NCBI RefSeq assembly: GCF_047496725.1
Contig: NC_132985.1
Location: 8,487,501 to 8,551,500, forward strand
Length of the DNA stretch: 64,000 nucleotides
Source: Anoplolepis gracilipes
Lineage: Eukaryota > Arthropoda > Insecta > Hymenoptera > Formicidae
Direction of reading: 5' to 3'
The notes under the pieces were generated by a model that did no database searches, was not told the DNA's origin, and was given only the letters and a program-made list of their open reading frames with translations. Numbering within the stretch: the stretch's first letter is position 1; every line of letters starts with the position of its first letter. Positions 45,468 through 56,695 of this stretch are shown here, piece after piece. The position numbers were made by a program, and so were the translations under genes.

Positions 45468-46199
45468 ATGGACAATCGTAAGGAAATTTCAAATTTCAAG
45501 AAATCCTTGTATTCAGTCAGCGCTTCTAAGTCAGAATGCAATTTCGTGGGAAAAATCGAACTGCAACGTATGTTGTTATCTACAACATATGGCCTGAATT
45601 CATCCTGTACGAAGAAAATTCATTTGGGCCTTATGGCGTCGGATGAAGAGGAACTGGATTTTCTACCGATTGTTAAATTATCATCTCATAGCGCTGAAGG
45701 AATTTGCTTCGATATGAAATCGTGGCAGAAATTTCAAGAAAACATGGAACAGATGTCTTTGTACTTAAACGGTGATAAAATTAAACAGAGTACGATTATC
45801 ATCGACAAAATAATTATAAATTTTACTATCGCATATGGTGCTAGAGCTGTGCTAGTAGCGTATCGCGAAAACGTGCAAGATCTTCCTTCTGAAAACATCG
45901 AGGATAGGAACGCAAACGGACCTACACCGAAGAAACGGAAAACTTACAGCGTTGCGATAGTAATGCAGAGAGCAACCTTTCTGGGACTGGAAAATATAGT
46001 TGGATGTGTAAACGCTCGTTTGAATCAACTAAATTTAATTTCGAACAGTGTAAATGAATGTGCGCGATATCTAATGAACGAAATAGAGATACATCTTCCT
46101 ATCAATAGTAACATTAATAGCAGTATTATAAAACTTCTGATCAAGAGTAATAGCAAGGAAATAGAACGTAACGTTCGTATTCAGCTAAAAGATTTATGA
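45468..46199 (+). CDS. intact Polinton gene of unknown function
   Basis: ATG 45468 (in-frame GTG upstream at 45426 is ignored) to TGA 46197-46199, 243 residues, no break. It is the only plus-strand gene of this Polinton and lies next to the right TIR. It contains PTPKKRKTYSVAI, a good monopartite nuclear localisation signal, with mixed alpha/beta segments before and after (TIIIDKIIINFTIAYGARAVL; LNQLNLISNSVNECARYL). I do not recognise a family. Position opposite the capsid/polymerase strand suggests a regulatory or host-interaction gene, by inference only. Confidence 0.65.
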   Translation: MDNRKEISNFKKSLYSVSASKSECNFVGKIELQRMLLSTTYGLNSSCTKKIHLGLMASDEEELDFLPIVKLSSHSAEGICFDMKSWQKFQENMEQMSLYLNGDKIKQSTIIIDKIIINFTIAYGARAVLVAYRENVQDLPSENIEDRNANGPTPKKRKTYSVAIVMQRATFLGLENIVGCVNARLNQLNLISNSVNECARYLMNEIEIHLPINSNINSSIIKLLIKSNSKEIERNVRIQLKDL

Positions 46200-46419
46200 T
46201 TTCTCGATATATACTTTGAAATAACATTTTTAGAAATAATCTCGCTTTACCTCAATCAAATTGTACATATGATAGTAACAAAACGAAAATTATAATCATT
46301 ATCCCAGGAATATTTTCTTCAATTATTCATTTTGTAAAAACTTCTTGAATAATTTTGATTTTGTAAAAAATTTTAAATATAAACGTTACATATTTGTACA
46401 TTTAAATCTATTGTCAATT

Positions 46420-47058
46420 TCTTTCACCCACTCCTCTTTCCCATTTTACATATAAGTAGTTCGGTTACTTTTATTGTTGAAAGAGGATGTTCCGCAACCT
46501 CTTTCAACAATAGGCGCTCATCGTAATATAAGACACCGATAATACAATACTATTTCTTTCGTTGCGTCATACCATCGCGTTTGACAGAACCTGCACGTTC
46601 CTGTGTTATTATTTTTTTTTTCATTTTCACAGGCATGACGTTATACATGGTCAACTACCATGTGACGTCATTTGTTTTGACAGGCCATACCTGCCCCACG
46701 TGCAGAACGCCAAAGCGCTTTTCCGTCCCACCACCAGCACCATAACCGATATCGGCCCTAGAGCCATACCTGTTCCACTACGTAACATAAATACCTTATC
46801 TAACCTTTACTCTAATAAATTCTTATTTAGCTCAGCACACCAGAACCAGGATCAGCAATACGAAGGATCCAGGTTCAAGTCCCGAGAAAACCAGAAAATT
46901 TTTCTTACCTGAGCGCGAACCCTTCCCCCTCCAACCACCATTTTTTTTTCCTGTCAGTCTTGGTGGTAGTGGGGGAAAACACCAGACACCCCCCGCGGTA
47001 CCCGAGGGCGCGGTGGTGGGGGTTTGTTTTGACGGGCCATACCTGCCCCATTACTACT
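46420..47058. repeat. Polinton right terminal inverted repeat
   Basis: It mirrors 30142-30878, ends ATTACTACT and carries the same inner hairpin (46473-46511). The 116-codon frame reading through it is not a gene. Confidence 0.9.
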
Positions 47059-47064
47059 TATACT
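47059..47064. repeat. target-site duplication of the Polinton, right
   Basis: TATACT, identical to 30136-30141. Confidence 0.9.
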
Positions 47065-47200
47065 CGACGCGTGATTTGCTAACTATTTTTGCTTATAACA
47101 CAAAAACTACGCTTCAAATCAAATTTTGATAAAGGAAAAATTGTCTTAGAATTGTGTCAGAAATACGTCATTTTACGGAAGGTTGTTCTGAGACACCCTG
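47065..47200. mobile_element. palindromic MITE, right part
   Basis: It completes the right arm of the MITE begun at 29354 and ends in the mirror of CAGGGTGTCCCAG. The Polinton sits inside this arm; the left arm keeps the unoccupied site as TTCTGTACTTGAC (on the complementary strand). Confidence 0.8.
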
Positions 47201-49220
47201 TATATGTGGCAATATGTGCCCGATTTGCACTAATTTGAACTAAACTTTGGGTGCATTATATTGTTATAATTTTTTACTATAGAACACTCTGAGACGCAGT
47301 AATACAGAATTAGACTTAACACGGATAAAGGGGAGAGGACGCTCCGACGCCTTCGATGGCGCTGTGACTTCTGTAGTGCAGTTTTTGCTAAATTGTAAAA
47401 TTGGTTTGCCAAAGACTCGTACAAGATTACTAAAACTGTTTTTCGAAATTCGTGATGAAATAGATTTTTTGTGTGATATAAGCAATGAAGGTACCGACCT
47501 AGAACTTTTATAATTTGAGGATCCCGTTGTTGCGGAAATGAATGCATCTTCGAAAAGAGAGGCTGCTAGAGGCGAAAAGAGAAAGACGGATAGACTTTTT
47601 AGAAAGAAAAGAAAACAACTTGTCCCTAACTCATTTAATACACATATGTGTTAAACGAAAAGGATCTTTTGTACGACCTTGCTGCGTTTCTGGAGAATGG
47701 TGTAAACACACTTGACCGCCCTTGACGCATATATACACACGAGCATATAGTTCCGAAACGTATCTGTGCGAGAGCGCAGTGAGAGCGGAAGGAGGATTAC
47801 GGAATTTCGCGAGTAAGGAAAGGAAAAGCGACCTACAAGTAACCTTGTATCGGTCTTTAATAAAAGTTAGTTTTCGACTGGTCACTGGCTATTTACAATT
47901 ATTTAGAGATGGGCAGGAAAAGCCCGAGAAACTTCGAAATCGCGTTCCGCAAGCGACGGAAAAGTTAGAAGATCGCACGTTCTTCTAATCGCGAGTGAAT
48001 TTTTACGAAAGCAGAACAACACACTGTCTCTCCGAAAGCTCAAGATCGAATGCGTCGAACGGTTGCACGAAGGAGATTTTATAGCTTAAATTTTCTAGAA
48101 CATTCGAGACTCTTCGGATCTTTTTTCCTGTTGTTTTGTCAAAGTCCGCTTTTGTTAAGGTAATTATTGAATGTTGTTGTTTGTCTCCTTCGTGCGGCCG
48201 TTTTGCGATAAGAGACATTTTGAATTCAATAGCACTGTTTGTTTATGATTTGCGCAGCGTCTCCCGGAGCGCGCTCGGATTTGGCGGCGCGGCGTGCGCA
48301 TGTGACGTAAAACGGCCATCATAAGCCGTTTAATTATTCTCGTATATCTGCTGTATAAATTAATTCGTTTTTTCTTTTTTATAGTTATTTTATGAGAGTT
48401 AGGTGATTTACAACAGTATCTCTTTGTAAATTTATCACGGACACTGCTGCACATCCCCTACTCTTTTTACCGAGACGTTGCCTAACCCCCGTTAAAGTTT
48501 TCATAAGTGTTAGACAGGCAACGCGTATATTGTGATCAACAAAAATTAAAAGTGAAGTGTGCAAGTTTTTCAATGCCGTACTACGAGATGCCATCGTTAG
48601 TGAACATCATCTTCGATGCAATAGGTATTACGCAACATGGTGGGCGAAGGACCTTGCTCTCTAACTAATACGGGTTTTGAACCTGATGGCGTCCCAGAAT
48701 GTAAATTTTTTAATTTTCATAAAAATACTAATATTAATACTAATAACAATATTTTTTCAGTATAAATTCCAGTTGGAGTAAAAATAGACGTTGCTGAACG
48801 ACGATTAACACGGTAATGGAGATGCCATCAGAGGGAATTGGACGCATAGGTGCGAGACGACCTTTAGGGCGATACCTTTGAGGACCGGAGATACGAGGAG
48901 ATGTTTCCCAAATTTTATGAGGATCATCTTTGTCTGCGAAAGCTCTTTGGAGAGCTTCCATATGAAGTTTGGGAAAAAGAGAAACTGTGGCTCCCCAAAT
49001 CTTTGCAGTAGGATTCCAGGCCGTCGAGCAAAAGGGCTAAATGGACTGTGAGTGTTTATAATTTTTTATCATTTTATAACATATATTTAAAACTAATAAA
49101 ATTATTTGTTTTTTCTGTTTCAGAGCTGTTGTCCGCTTCTCCCCCCCCCTCCCCCTCCCCAACAATATATATATATATATATATACTTATTTTAAATTTT
49201 TTATATCTTTTATTAATTTT
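47201..49220. other. unassigned region
   Basis: A coding-like plus-strand text (FLLNCKIGLPKTRTRLLKLF near 47390, then REAARGEKRKTDRLFRKKR near 47555) lacks a start and a known domain. It holds the mirror of 29187-29257 at 47593-47655. Around 48260-48320 there is a GC-rich patch. Minus frames at 48385-48594 and 48740-48961 (HMEALQRAFADKDDPHKIW) look exon-like but have no motif I know. Probably decayed element or host gene remains. Confidence 0.4.
47593..47655. repeat. right copy of an outer inverted repeat
   Basis: Mirror of 29187-29257, about 400 bp outside the MITE end (about 100 bp on the left side). Confidence 0.7.
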
Positions 49221-49227
49221 TTATATC

Positions 49228-50276
49228 TGTCACGAATTGCGGGTGTGATTTAGAATTGTACTCGAAGGACCAGTAGAATGTTCGAATAAGGTGGCTCACG
49301 CTCCGATTGGTGCGCTGAAAAGGTCGTGATTTAAACCAGTGTCGGATCGAAAGTAAATTCGTTTATTAACAATTAACAATAAACACTTCAAATATCACAG
49401 TTTTACAATCCACAAAGAACTCGCATACAATGATCACGTGCGTAACACGTGAACCAAACAAGCCCGCTCCTGGGCGCACGAAATGGCGGTACATAAAATC
49501 ACATGTGTAACACGTGGACTGAAGAAACCCGCTTCTGGACGTACGAAATGGCCGCCGCCGGCCTCGAAATTACCGATTTTCCCATTGAGAAATGTTGGTT
49601 ACCTTTGTCCGTTGCGGGACAAACTCCTAATTGTCCGTTGCGGGACGAGAGAGCGAGGATAGCCGATTAACGCTTGCACTCGAGACTGCTATACACGTGG
49701 TTTCGGCCAACGAAGGACGCTGATACGTTCACACACGACACAAGCGAATATCTTGACGGTACGAGCGGATTGACGATGTGAACGGAAATCTTGACGCGAC
49801 GTCCGCTGAACGCTAACTTGCAATGGTGAATCACCATGTAGCTAATCACAGTTGTTCGATACGAATCGTGCGGTTGTTGCGACCGATTCGGCTTCTTATT
49901 GCTGAAAGGAACGCCGAGCGTACGATACGAACGTGCTCACGATGGAGAACCTCCGACTATCGCGAGCGTGAACTCTGTTCCCGCGAAACGTAGAGCACGC
50001 GGATACACGTCCTATCGGGTCGACGGTCTGAACAAGAAGGAAGTACTGAAAACGGAAAAGATTATTCTCGAAGCGATCGCGCCGGCGCGTCATTGATCCA
50101 CGCGGATAATCGATACATCGCGATTCGCGCTGAGATCGCGTCGTTCGCGGCTCTGCGGGTGCTGCCACCGCGGCGTTATGTAATCGCTCACACTGATATG
50201 GATTTCGCTTATCAATCTCGCGATTCTAAACTTATGGCCGACTTACATGACACGAATTCTGTCGCAGTCCGTAACA
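49228..50276. mobile_element. solo LTR
   Basis: A 1049-bp unit starting TGTCACGAATTG and ending CCGTAACA (TG...CA), flanked on both sides by ATATC (49223-49227 and 50277-50281), a 5-bp target duplication. No internal retrotransposon genes and no second LTR nearby, so it is a solo LTR left by recombination. Frames inside (for example 49896-50168) are not genes. The family (Gypsy, BEL or Copia) is not determined. Confidence 0.8.
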
Positions 50277-50281
50277 ATATC

Positions 50282-50499
50282 TTTTATTATTTTTTATATC
50301 TTTTATATTTTTTATTATTTTTATATCTTTTATATCCTTTTTATATTTTATATTTTTGTATTTTTTAAATTTTAGATTTTAGTATTAAAATAATTTTAAT
50401 ACATACACACAGACGTACGCACGCACATATATATGGTATGTACACACATACACATTTTTTAATAAAAATTTATATTAATATTAAAAATTATTTTATTTC
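50282..50499. repeat. low-complexity AT-rich DNA
   Basis: TTTATATC-type imperfect repeats and a short TACACACA run. Confidence 0.7.
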
Positions 50500-50980
50500 T
50501 GTATCTCCTTCATCTATCCTATCTTTATTCCACCACACATTATATAATTAATAATAATAATTTTACTAGCTCTTTAAGCCTTTTACATCATTTATAAAGT
50601 TATAAATTAATAATAAGTTACAATTTAATATAAAAAATTTAATATAAAAAATTTATTTTTTCGCGTGCGCCTTTAACCTTCATCTTATCCAGCTATCCTC
50701 TTTCCTCTCTCCATTCTTACTCTCGCATATCTTCCTACTGCCACGCCATATCGCGCTCTCTCTTGCACCCATATCTCCTTTTGCTATCATCATGCTCTTC
50801 TTGTCCTACACATACAGCGCCCTCCTTCTCCCACCACATCATACTCTTCTTGTCTTACGCCATATAGAACGCCTATAGCTCTGTCCTTTTCCCACTATAC
50901 ACGCTCTCCTTGTCCAACGTCATATAGAACGCCTACAGCACTGTCTCTGTTACCACGTTGCGAATGCCACCGGTACGTTA
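50500..50980. repeat. dispersed CT-rich repeat, copy 2
   Basis: Same family and orientation as 455-945. It ends close to the hAT element's left duplication. Confidence 0.7.
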
Positions 50981-51002
50981 CTGTGGGGCAGAAAAGCCAG
51001 AT

Positions 51003-51251
51003 TCAGAGTGCGCAACATGCCAAATAGAGGGGATACACCGGTAGAAGGGATGATGCACACAAGCGCGAACCGCATACGTGTGTGCTCGGAGATTCGGTTA
51101 GCTTCGGATAATAGAAAAGAACAGATGTACTGTTTTCTGTCTCTTTTTTACCAAGCCAACGATGAAAACGACGGCAATACTGCTCTATTGTGTTGTTCGC
51201 TTCTCGATTCTCCATACGTGCAACAGTGAATAGGGCGAAATGCTTTCTCAA
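51003..51251 (-). other. mirrored ORF in hAT left arm
   Basis: An 82-residue frame in the left arm, almost identical to 56022-56270 on the plus strand in the right arm (MENREANNTIEQYCRRFHRW; YYPKLTESPSTHV). It persists in both arms simply because they are inverted copies. No domain recognised; the reverse strand is open as well. Confidence 0.3.
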
Positions 51252-52399
51252 GAATTATTTAAAAAATGATTAATAATGTAGAACATTAAAATTATAACTA
51301 TAAATTATATCATTAAATTAAAATTAAATTAAATTAAGTTTGATATTAATATTAATATTAATATTTTTAATAAATTATTCAACTGTTAAATTGATTAAAT
51401 ATTTAATTCTATAGATAAAAATTTAATAATTGAATAATTATAAATAATCTAATATTAAAAATATTAAATAATAATAATATTAATATTATATTTAATTTTA
51501 TTTAATTTTAATTTAATAATTTAATTTATAAATAATTTTATAAAAGAGACTATAAATCTCGGAAAAGCATTTAACACTCACGCATATTAAGAATCAAGCA
51601 GCGTTGTACTAATAAAAAAATAATAATTGTAACAAATATTAGTAATAAGAAACTATATATTTATAAAAAATATAATATATATAATAGCAATTACATATTT
51701 AATTTAATTTTACTTTTTTATACACGTATATTTTTGTAACACAATACGACACATAAACATATACACATCACACGTATCGTTTTGACAGTATTAAAATAAT
51801 AAATGATGGTGAGTTTCCACACCACCCGTGAGGTATCACCAATGGCGCGTTTGATTTTTTTTTAAATGGACTTTCGCCTGGAGCCTTGTTATATCACATT
51901 ATATTATATTACATTATATTATGTTGCATACAAATGCCGTACAGACAAGATATGTATCTTTTACACACGTGTTTTTGCAAATATGTTTTCTTAACTTGTA
52001 AAAAAACTTTAATTTTTAGTTAATCTCCTATTTTTCTTCGACTTATAAAGGTTTTTTTAGGAATAAAAAAATTCGAATTAAAGCGGTTTTTCGAGTTTCA
52101 GTTTCGAGTTACCGAGATATATAATTTTATATAATTATCTCAACTGTATTTAAATTTGTTTTATTTATTTTTGTTTTAGTATACTTGTAAAGACTATACT
52201 AAGCGGTGAAAATAAACATGAGCAAATAACCTAGTGTGGTACTTAGAACGTAAATAAAACAAAGATTTCTTATAAGAAGTCTTGTGTACTGTGCTAAGTT
52301 GTCACTTGCTCATGTATATACTTGGTGTTAGTGTCAGTGTTGGTGTCAAACAGTCTCGCCAGCAAATCAATTGTAAGATTATTATTTTAATTTTAATTT

Positions 52400-52454
<55 letters not shown>

Positions 52455-52555
52455 ATTTTATAAATATTATATATATATTAACTTTCTTCTTTTTCCTCTG
52501 TCTTGCCATTTTTTAATTTGTAATAATATATGTGACAAAAATATAATAATAAAAA

Positions 52556-54804
52556 AACCTAAGCGAAAGTTTTGCAAAGCTTGGCTTAATGATGAAAGAA
52601 CCAAATCGTGGATACAGGAAGTTTCTTTCGATAATTCTCTGTTCTATTGTATAGTGTGTAAAAAAAATTTTTCATATCATTCGTCTGTTTTCAGACATGC
52701 AAATACTTTAAGTCATAAAAATAATATTAAATTTGATAATAATAATAATGATAATCATGATGATAATCATGATAATCATGATGATCATCCTGATAATCAT
52801 GATAATCATGATAAAAAACCTAAAACACAATACAAAAAAACTTTTAGACATGAGTGGCTGGAAATTAAAGAATATCAGTCATGGTTACGTGAAGTACCAA
52901 ACACCGCTTTTTCTTTTTTTTGTTTGGTGTGTAATAAATCAATTGCTAACGGTCTGTCGGAAATACACAGACACGCAAAATGTAAAAGTCACACAATTAA
53001 ATTTAAAGAAAATAAAATAAATGAAAATAAATCGAATGTAATCGAAGATACAAATATTGAGTCGCTTTTGTCGTTTAATGACCGTAGAAAAGCAGCAGAA
53101 ATAAGATATGCCGCATTAATTGCTGACAAAAATATTTCTCATCAAACTGCGAAAGAGATTCTTAGCTTCTTTCAAAACATAGGAAAAGATCCTAATGCAT
53201 TGAAAAACGTTAGCATGGGTCGAACAAAATGTACAAACATTATTACAAATGTTTTGTGTCCAATTGAAACGAATTATGTCGTTAATAAGCTTCAAAATAC
53301 CAAATTTTTAATTTTCATTGATGAAACATCCGATGTTACAAATGAAAAATGGATGACTTTTTTGTTCGATATGTTGATCCGGAGACAATATTCACTCACA
53401 ATTAGTTAAATTAATTGATATTGATGCCAAAGATTCAAGTGCAGAAAAGTTATTTAATGCATTTAAAAATAAAATGTAAAGTTAGAAATACCATTTTTGA
53501 ATATTGTTGCCTTATCATGCGACAATGTGTCGGTTATGACAGGAAAACGTTTATCTTTTAAAAAAAAATTGGAAGAAAAATGTCCACATTTATTAACATT
53601 TTCATGTCCTTGTCATTCTGCCGTATTAGTAGCGCATGTTGCATCTAATAAATTGCCCGAATTTTGCGAGAAATTTAAAAAAAAAGTTGCTAGTTATCTT
53701 AATACTAGTCCAAAACGTACGGCAATTTTTAAAGAATTTTGCGAATGTTTTCAAGAAAAACATCTCAAATTATTATAATTATGTGATACACGCTGGCGTT
53801 CTCATTATTTATGTGTCGAAAGACTTCTTGAATCTTGGGATACAATTATATACTTTCTTACTGAAATGATAATGAGTGAGAGAACAGACAATAGAGGAAA
53901 GCTACTGTCTACTTTGAACAATGTAGAAACAAAAGCTTATTTTCTTTTTTTAAAGTACGTTTTAAATTTCTTTAACGCATTTAACGCTTTTTTTCAAGCG
54001 GCCGAAACGAGAATTCATTTGTTGCAACCGAAATCTGTAACCTTTCTTTTCCAAATCTGTCAAAATTTTTTAAAAGAGGAACATTTAAAACCATTTTCTA
54101 CAGATATTATATTCTCTCTAAAACAAGATCAAAAAGCTCTTAATGAAATTAGTTTAGGATCAGAATGTGAAGAATACCTTAACGAATTAATAATAAAAGG
54201 TCACGTAAACATAATTACAACTATTCGAGAAAAATTAACATTTTATGTGACTGCTGCAGAGGAAATTCATCAAAGATTACCTATAAATGATATATTCTTA
54301 TCAAAATTAAAAGTTTTTCAAGCATGTGTAAGTTTAGTCAGTAATAATAAAGAAACATCTTTCAATGATGTTTCTTTCGTGGCTAAAACTTTCGGCGGTA
54401 TTGACGAAAATGGTTTAAAACAAGAATGAATTGCGTTATCATTAGATTTTACAATGGAAAAGAAAAAAGTCTCTCTAAATTAAATTTCGACAATATGTGG
54501 AAAGAAATTTTACAACTATTAATAAACGGTATATTAATAATATTGCTAAATATATCCAATTTTAACAAAACTTATAAGTAGCATTAGATCACTTCCAAAT
54601 TCAAATACCGATTTGGAGAGAATGTTTTCTTGTTTAAATAATGTTAAAACTAAAAAGCGAAATAAATTTTCGTCAGTTTCTGTTAATGCTATTTGTGTGT
54701 TTAAATCAGCATTAAAAACGAAAGGAGAAACAGTTTTAAACATGACAATTGATAAAAAACATTTGTCTCTTATGTCAGCAGATAATATATGCTCCCACTG
54801 TTAA
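52556..54804 (+). pseudogene. hAT transposase
   Basis: Two zinc fingers open the protein: CIVCKKNFSYHSSVFRHANT...H (about 52640) and CLVCNKSIANGLSEIHRHAK...H (about 52920). An Asn/Asp/His-rich microsatellite tract (52733-52810) lies between. Then FLIFIDETSDVTNEKW (first catalytic Asp, about 53310), VALSCDNVSVMTGK (second, about 53505), CDTRW (about 53785) and the C-terminal dimerisation region LERMFSCLNNVKTKKRNKF (about 54615). Breaks occur near 53390, 53470, 53778, 53865, 54427 and 54560. No ATG precedes the first finger. It would have moved this element and related MITEs. Confidence 0.8.
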
Positions 54805-55085
54805 GAAAAAAAAAGTATTTTAAGTATTATATGCTGCGGATGCTGACGAAGCTGGTCCCTCTTGGAAATAATAAACAAATAATTAAATTATTTATTTTAT
54901 TAATTAATTATTTATTTGTTTTTATTATTTTATTAATCATTTATTTATTTATTTTTTATTTTATTACCTAATTTTTTATTTTTATTTTTTATTTTATTTA
55001 ATAATTTATTAATTATATATTTTTATTTTAATTTTACATGTTCTATTTTATTTTATTTTATTTTTATTTTAATATTTGTAGGACA
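54805..55085. other. AT-rich spacer in hAT
   Basis: TTTATTTTATT-type low-complexity sequence; nothing else seen. Confidence 0.7.
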
Positions 55086-55330
55086 TCATACCCAAAAGAT
55101 GTGTAAAGAGGTGTAAAAGTTTATTAAAGACACCACATTTGAAAAAAACAAATGCGTTAGATATTTTGTCTGTAAAAAACGCCACACTTTTAAAAAACAA
55201 ATGTGTAAAAGATATTTTGTTTGTAAAAGACAACATTTTTTGCAAAGAACAAATATGTAAAAATTATCTTGCCTGCAAAAGACATCACATTTGAAAAAAA
55301 TAGGTGTGCAAAAGATATCTTGTCTGTACG
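55086..55330. repeat. subterminal tandem repeat of the hAT
   Basis: About four diverged units of 55-60 bp share AAAAACAAATGTGTAAAAGA, TATTTTGTCTGTAAAAGAC and a CACATTTG-like word. They lie at the inner border of the right arm, a plausible transposase-binding array. Confidence 0.6.
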
Positions 55331-56021
55331 GCATTCGTATGCAACATAATATAATGCAATATAATATAATGTGATATAACAGGACTCCAGGCGAAGGTCC
55401 ATTTAAAAAAAAATTAAACGCGCCATTGGTGATACCTCACGGATGGTGTGGAAACTCACCATCATTTATTATTTTAATACTGTCAAAACGATACGTGTGA
55501 TGTGTATATGTTTATGTGTCGTATTGTGTTACAAAAATATACGTGTATAAAAAAGTAAAATTAAATTAAATATGTAATTGCTATTATATATATTATATTT
55601 TCTATAAATATATAGTTTCTTATTACTAATATTTGTTACAATTATTATTTTTTTATTAGTACAACGCTGCTTGGTTCTTAATATGCGTGAGTGTTAAATG
55701 CTTTTCCGAGATTTATAGTCTCTTTTATAAAATTATTTATAAATTAAATTATTAAATTAAAATTAAATAAAATTAAATATAATATTAATATTATTATTAT
55801 TATTTAATATTTTTAATATTAGATTATTTATAATTATTCAATTATTAAATTTTTATCTATAGAATTAAATATTTAATCAATTTAACAGTTGAATAATTTA
55901 TTAAAAATATCAATATTAATATTAATATCAAATTTAATTTAATTTAATTTTAATTTTTAATGATATAATTTATAGTTATAATTTTAATGTTCTACATTAT
56001 TAATCATTTTTTAAATAATTC

Positions 56022-56270
56022 TTGAGAAAGCATTTCGCCCTATTCACTGTTGCACGTATGGAGAATCGAGAAGCGAACAACACAATAGAGCAGTATTGCC
56101 GTCGTTTTCATCGTTGGCTTGGTAAAAAAGAGACAGAAAACAGTACATCTGTTCTTTTCTATTATCCGAAGCTAACCGAATCTCCGAGCACACACGTACG
56201 CGGTTTGCGCTTGTGTGCATCATCCCTTCTACCGGCGTATCCCCTCTATTTGGCATGTTGCGCACCCTGA
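56022..56270 (+). other. mirrored ORF in hAT right arm
   Basis: Counterpart of 51003-51251: 82 residues with three or four substitutions. No recognised domain. Confidence 0.3.
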
Positions 56271-56292
56271 ATCTAGCTTCTCTGCTGTGGGG

Positions 56293-56695
56293 ACATTATA
56301 AAATACTTTATATTTATATGCATTTATTATAAATAAATGTAATTATTTACTGTAAATAGAAATTATGGACAAGCAGAGGAGAAATAAATCTACGCGTATA
56401 AAAGTCGACAAACCTTTCTTTCGCCACCAGACCTCCGAAATCAGCCGGAGCGAACACTCTCCCCTTCTCCTGTAGACCCATCGGTATCGCCGGCGGTTCC
56501 TCCTGCTTACCTAACCCCTCTCAGATCCCAGAGTTAGAACCGACATGGTATATCTACTCACGCATACTGTGAATATCATCCATCTATCATTTCATCGCTA
56601 TCAATTGTACAGCTAAACACCAATAAAGAGTTGATCACTGGAAACGGAGTGAATCTTCTCTAAACCGGAATCTACCTTTATCCCGAACCTTGACA
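56293..56695 (+). mobile_element. possible 5' LTR remnant
   Basis: Together with TGTGGGG before the hAT insertion, this stretch begins TGTGGGGACATT and ends CCTTGACA, has a TATA-like GTATAAAAG (about 56397) and an AATAAAG polyadenylation-type signal (about 56623), as an LTR would. No second copy is present, so this is tentative. Confidence 0.35.

Larger units (their letters stand above)
30142..47058 (-). mobile_element. complete Polinton/Maverick element, lineage B
   Basis: A 16,917-bp element with AG...CT ends, TIRs of 737 and 639 bp and TATACT duplications. It encodes pPolB, packaging ATPase, chromodomain integrase, major capsid protein, penton-like and pVI-like capsid proteins, an adenain-like protease, a spliced small gene, two conserved unknowns and one opposite-strand gene. 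This is the full Polinton/adintovirus complement, so it may once have formed virions. Frameshifts or stops in most genes make this copy defective. AT-rich 30879-31100 holds no gene. Confidence 0.93.
50989..56284 (+). mobile_element. hAT transposon with about 1-kb terminal inverted repeats
   Basis: Ends CAGAAAAGCCAGATTCAGAG and the mirror of CAGAGAAGCTAGATTCAGGG, flanked by CTGTGGGG at 50981-50988 and 56285-56292, the 8-bp duplication typical of hAT. The terminal repeats extend about 1 kb (50989 to about 51985, and about 55275 to 56284), far longer than the usual 10-25 bp. A broken hAT transposase lies between. (AT)n runs occur at 52404-52452. Confidence 0.88.

Noticed and set aside
46562..46912. 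116-codon frame in the right Polinton TIR
   Set aside because: It lies wholly in the terminal repeat, and the mirrored left TIR does not keep it as a single frame.
47722..47988. 88-codon plus-strand frame and its minus-strand partner at 47631-47885
   Set aside because: Both strands are open by chance over a GC-richer stretch; no motif, and no intron or promoter support.
48740..48961. Minus-strand exon-like frame HMEALQRAFADKDDPHKIW
   Set aside because: Looks coding in composition, but there is no start, no matching partner exon and no family I can name, so it is not called as a gene.
55086..55330. CRISPR-like array of spaced repeats
   Set aside because: Units are directly abutting, diverged and without unique spacers, and the context is a eukaryotic hAT element.
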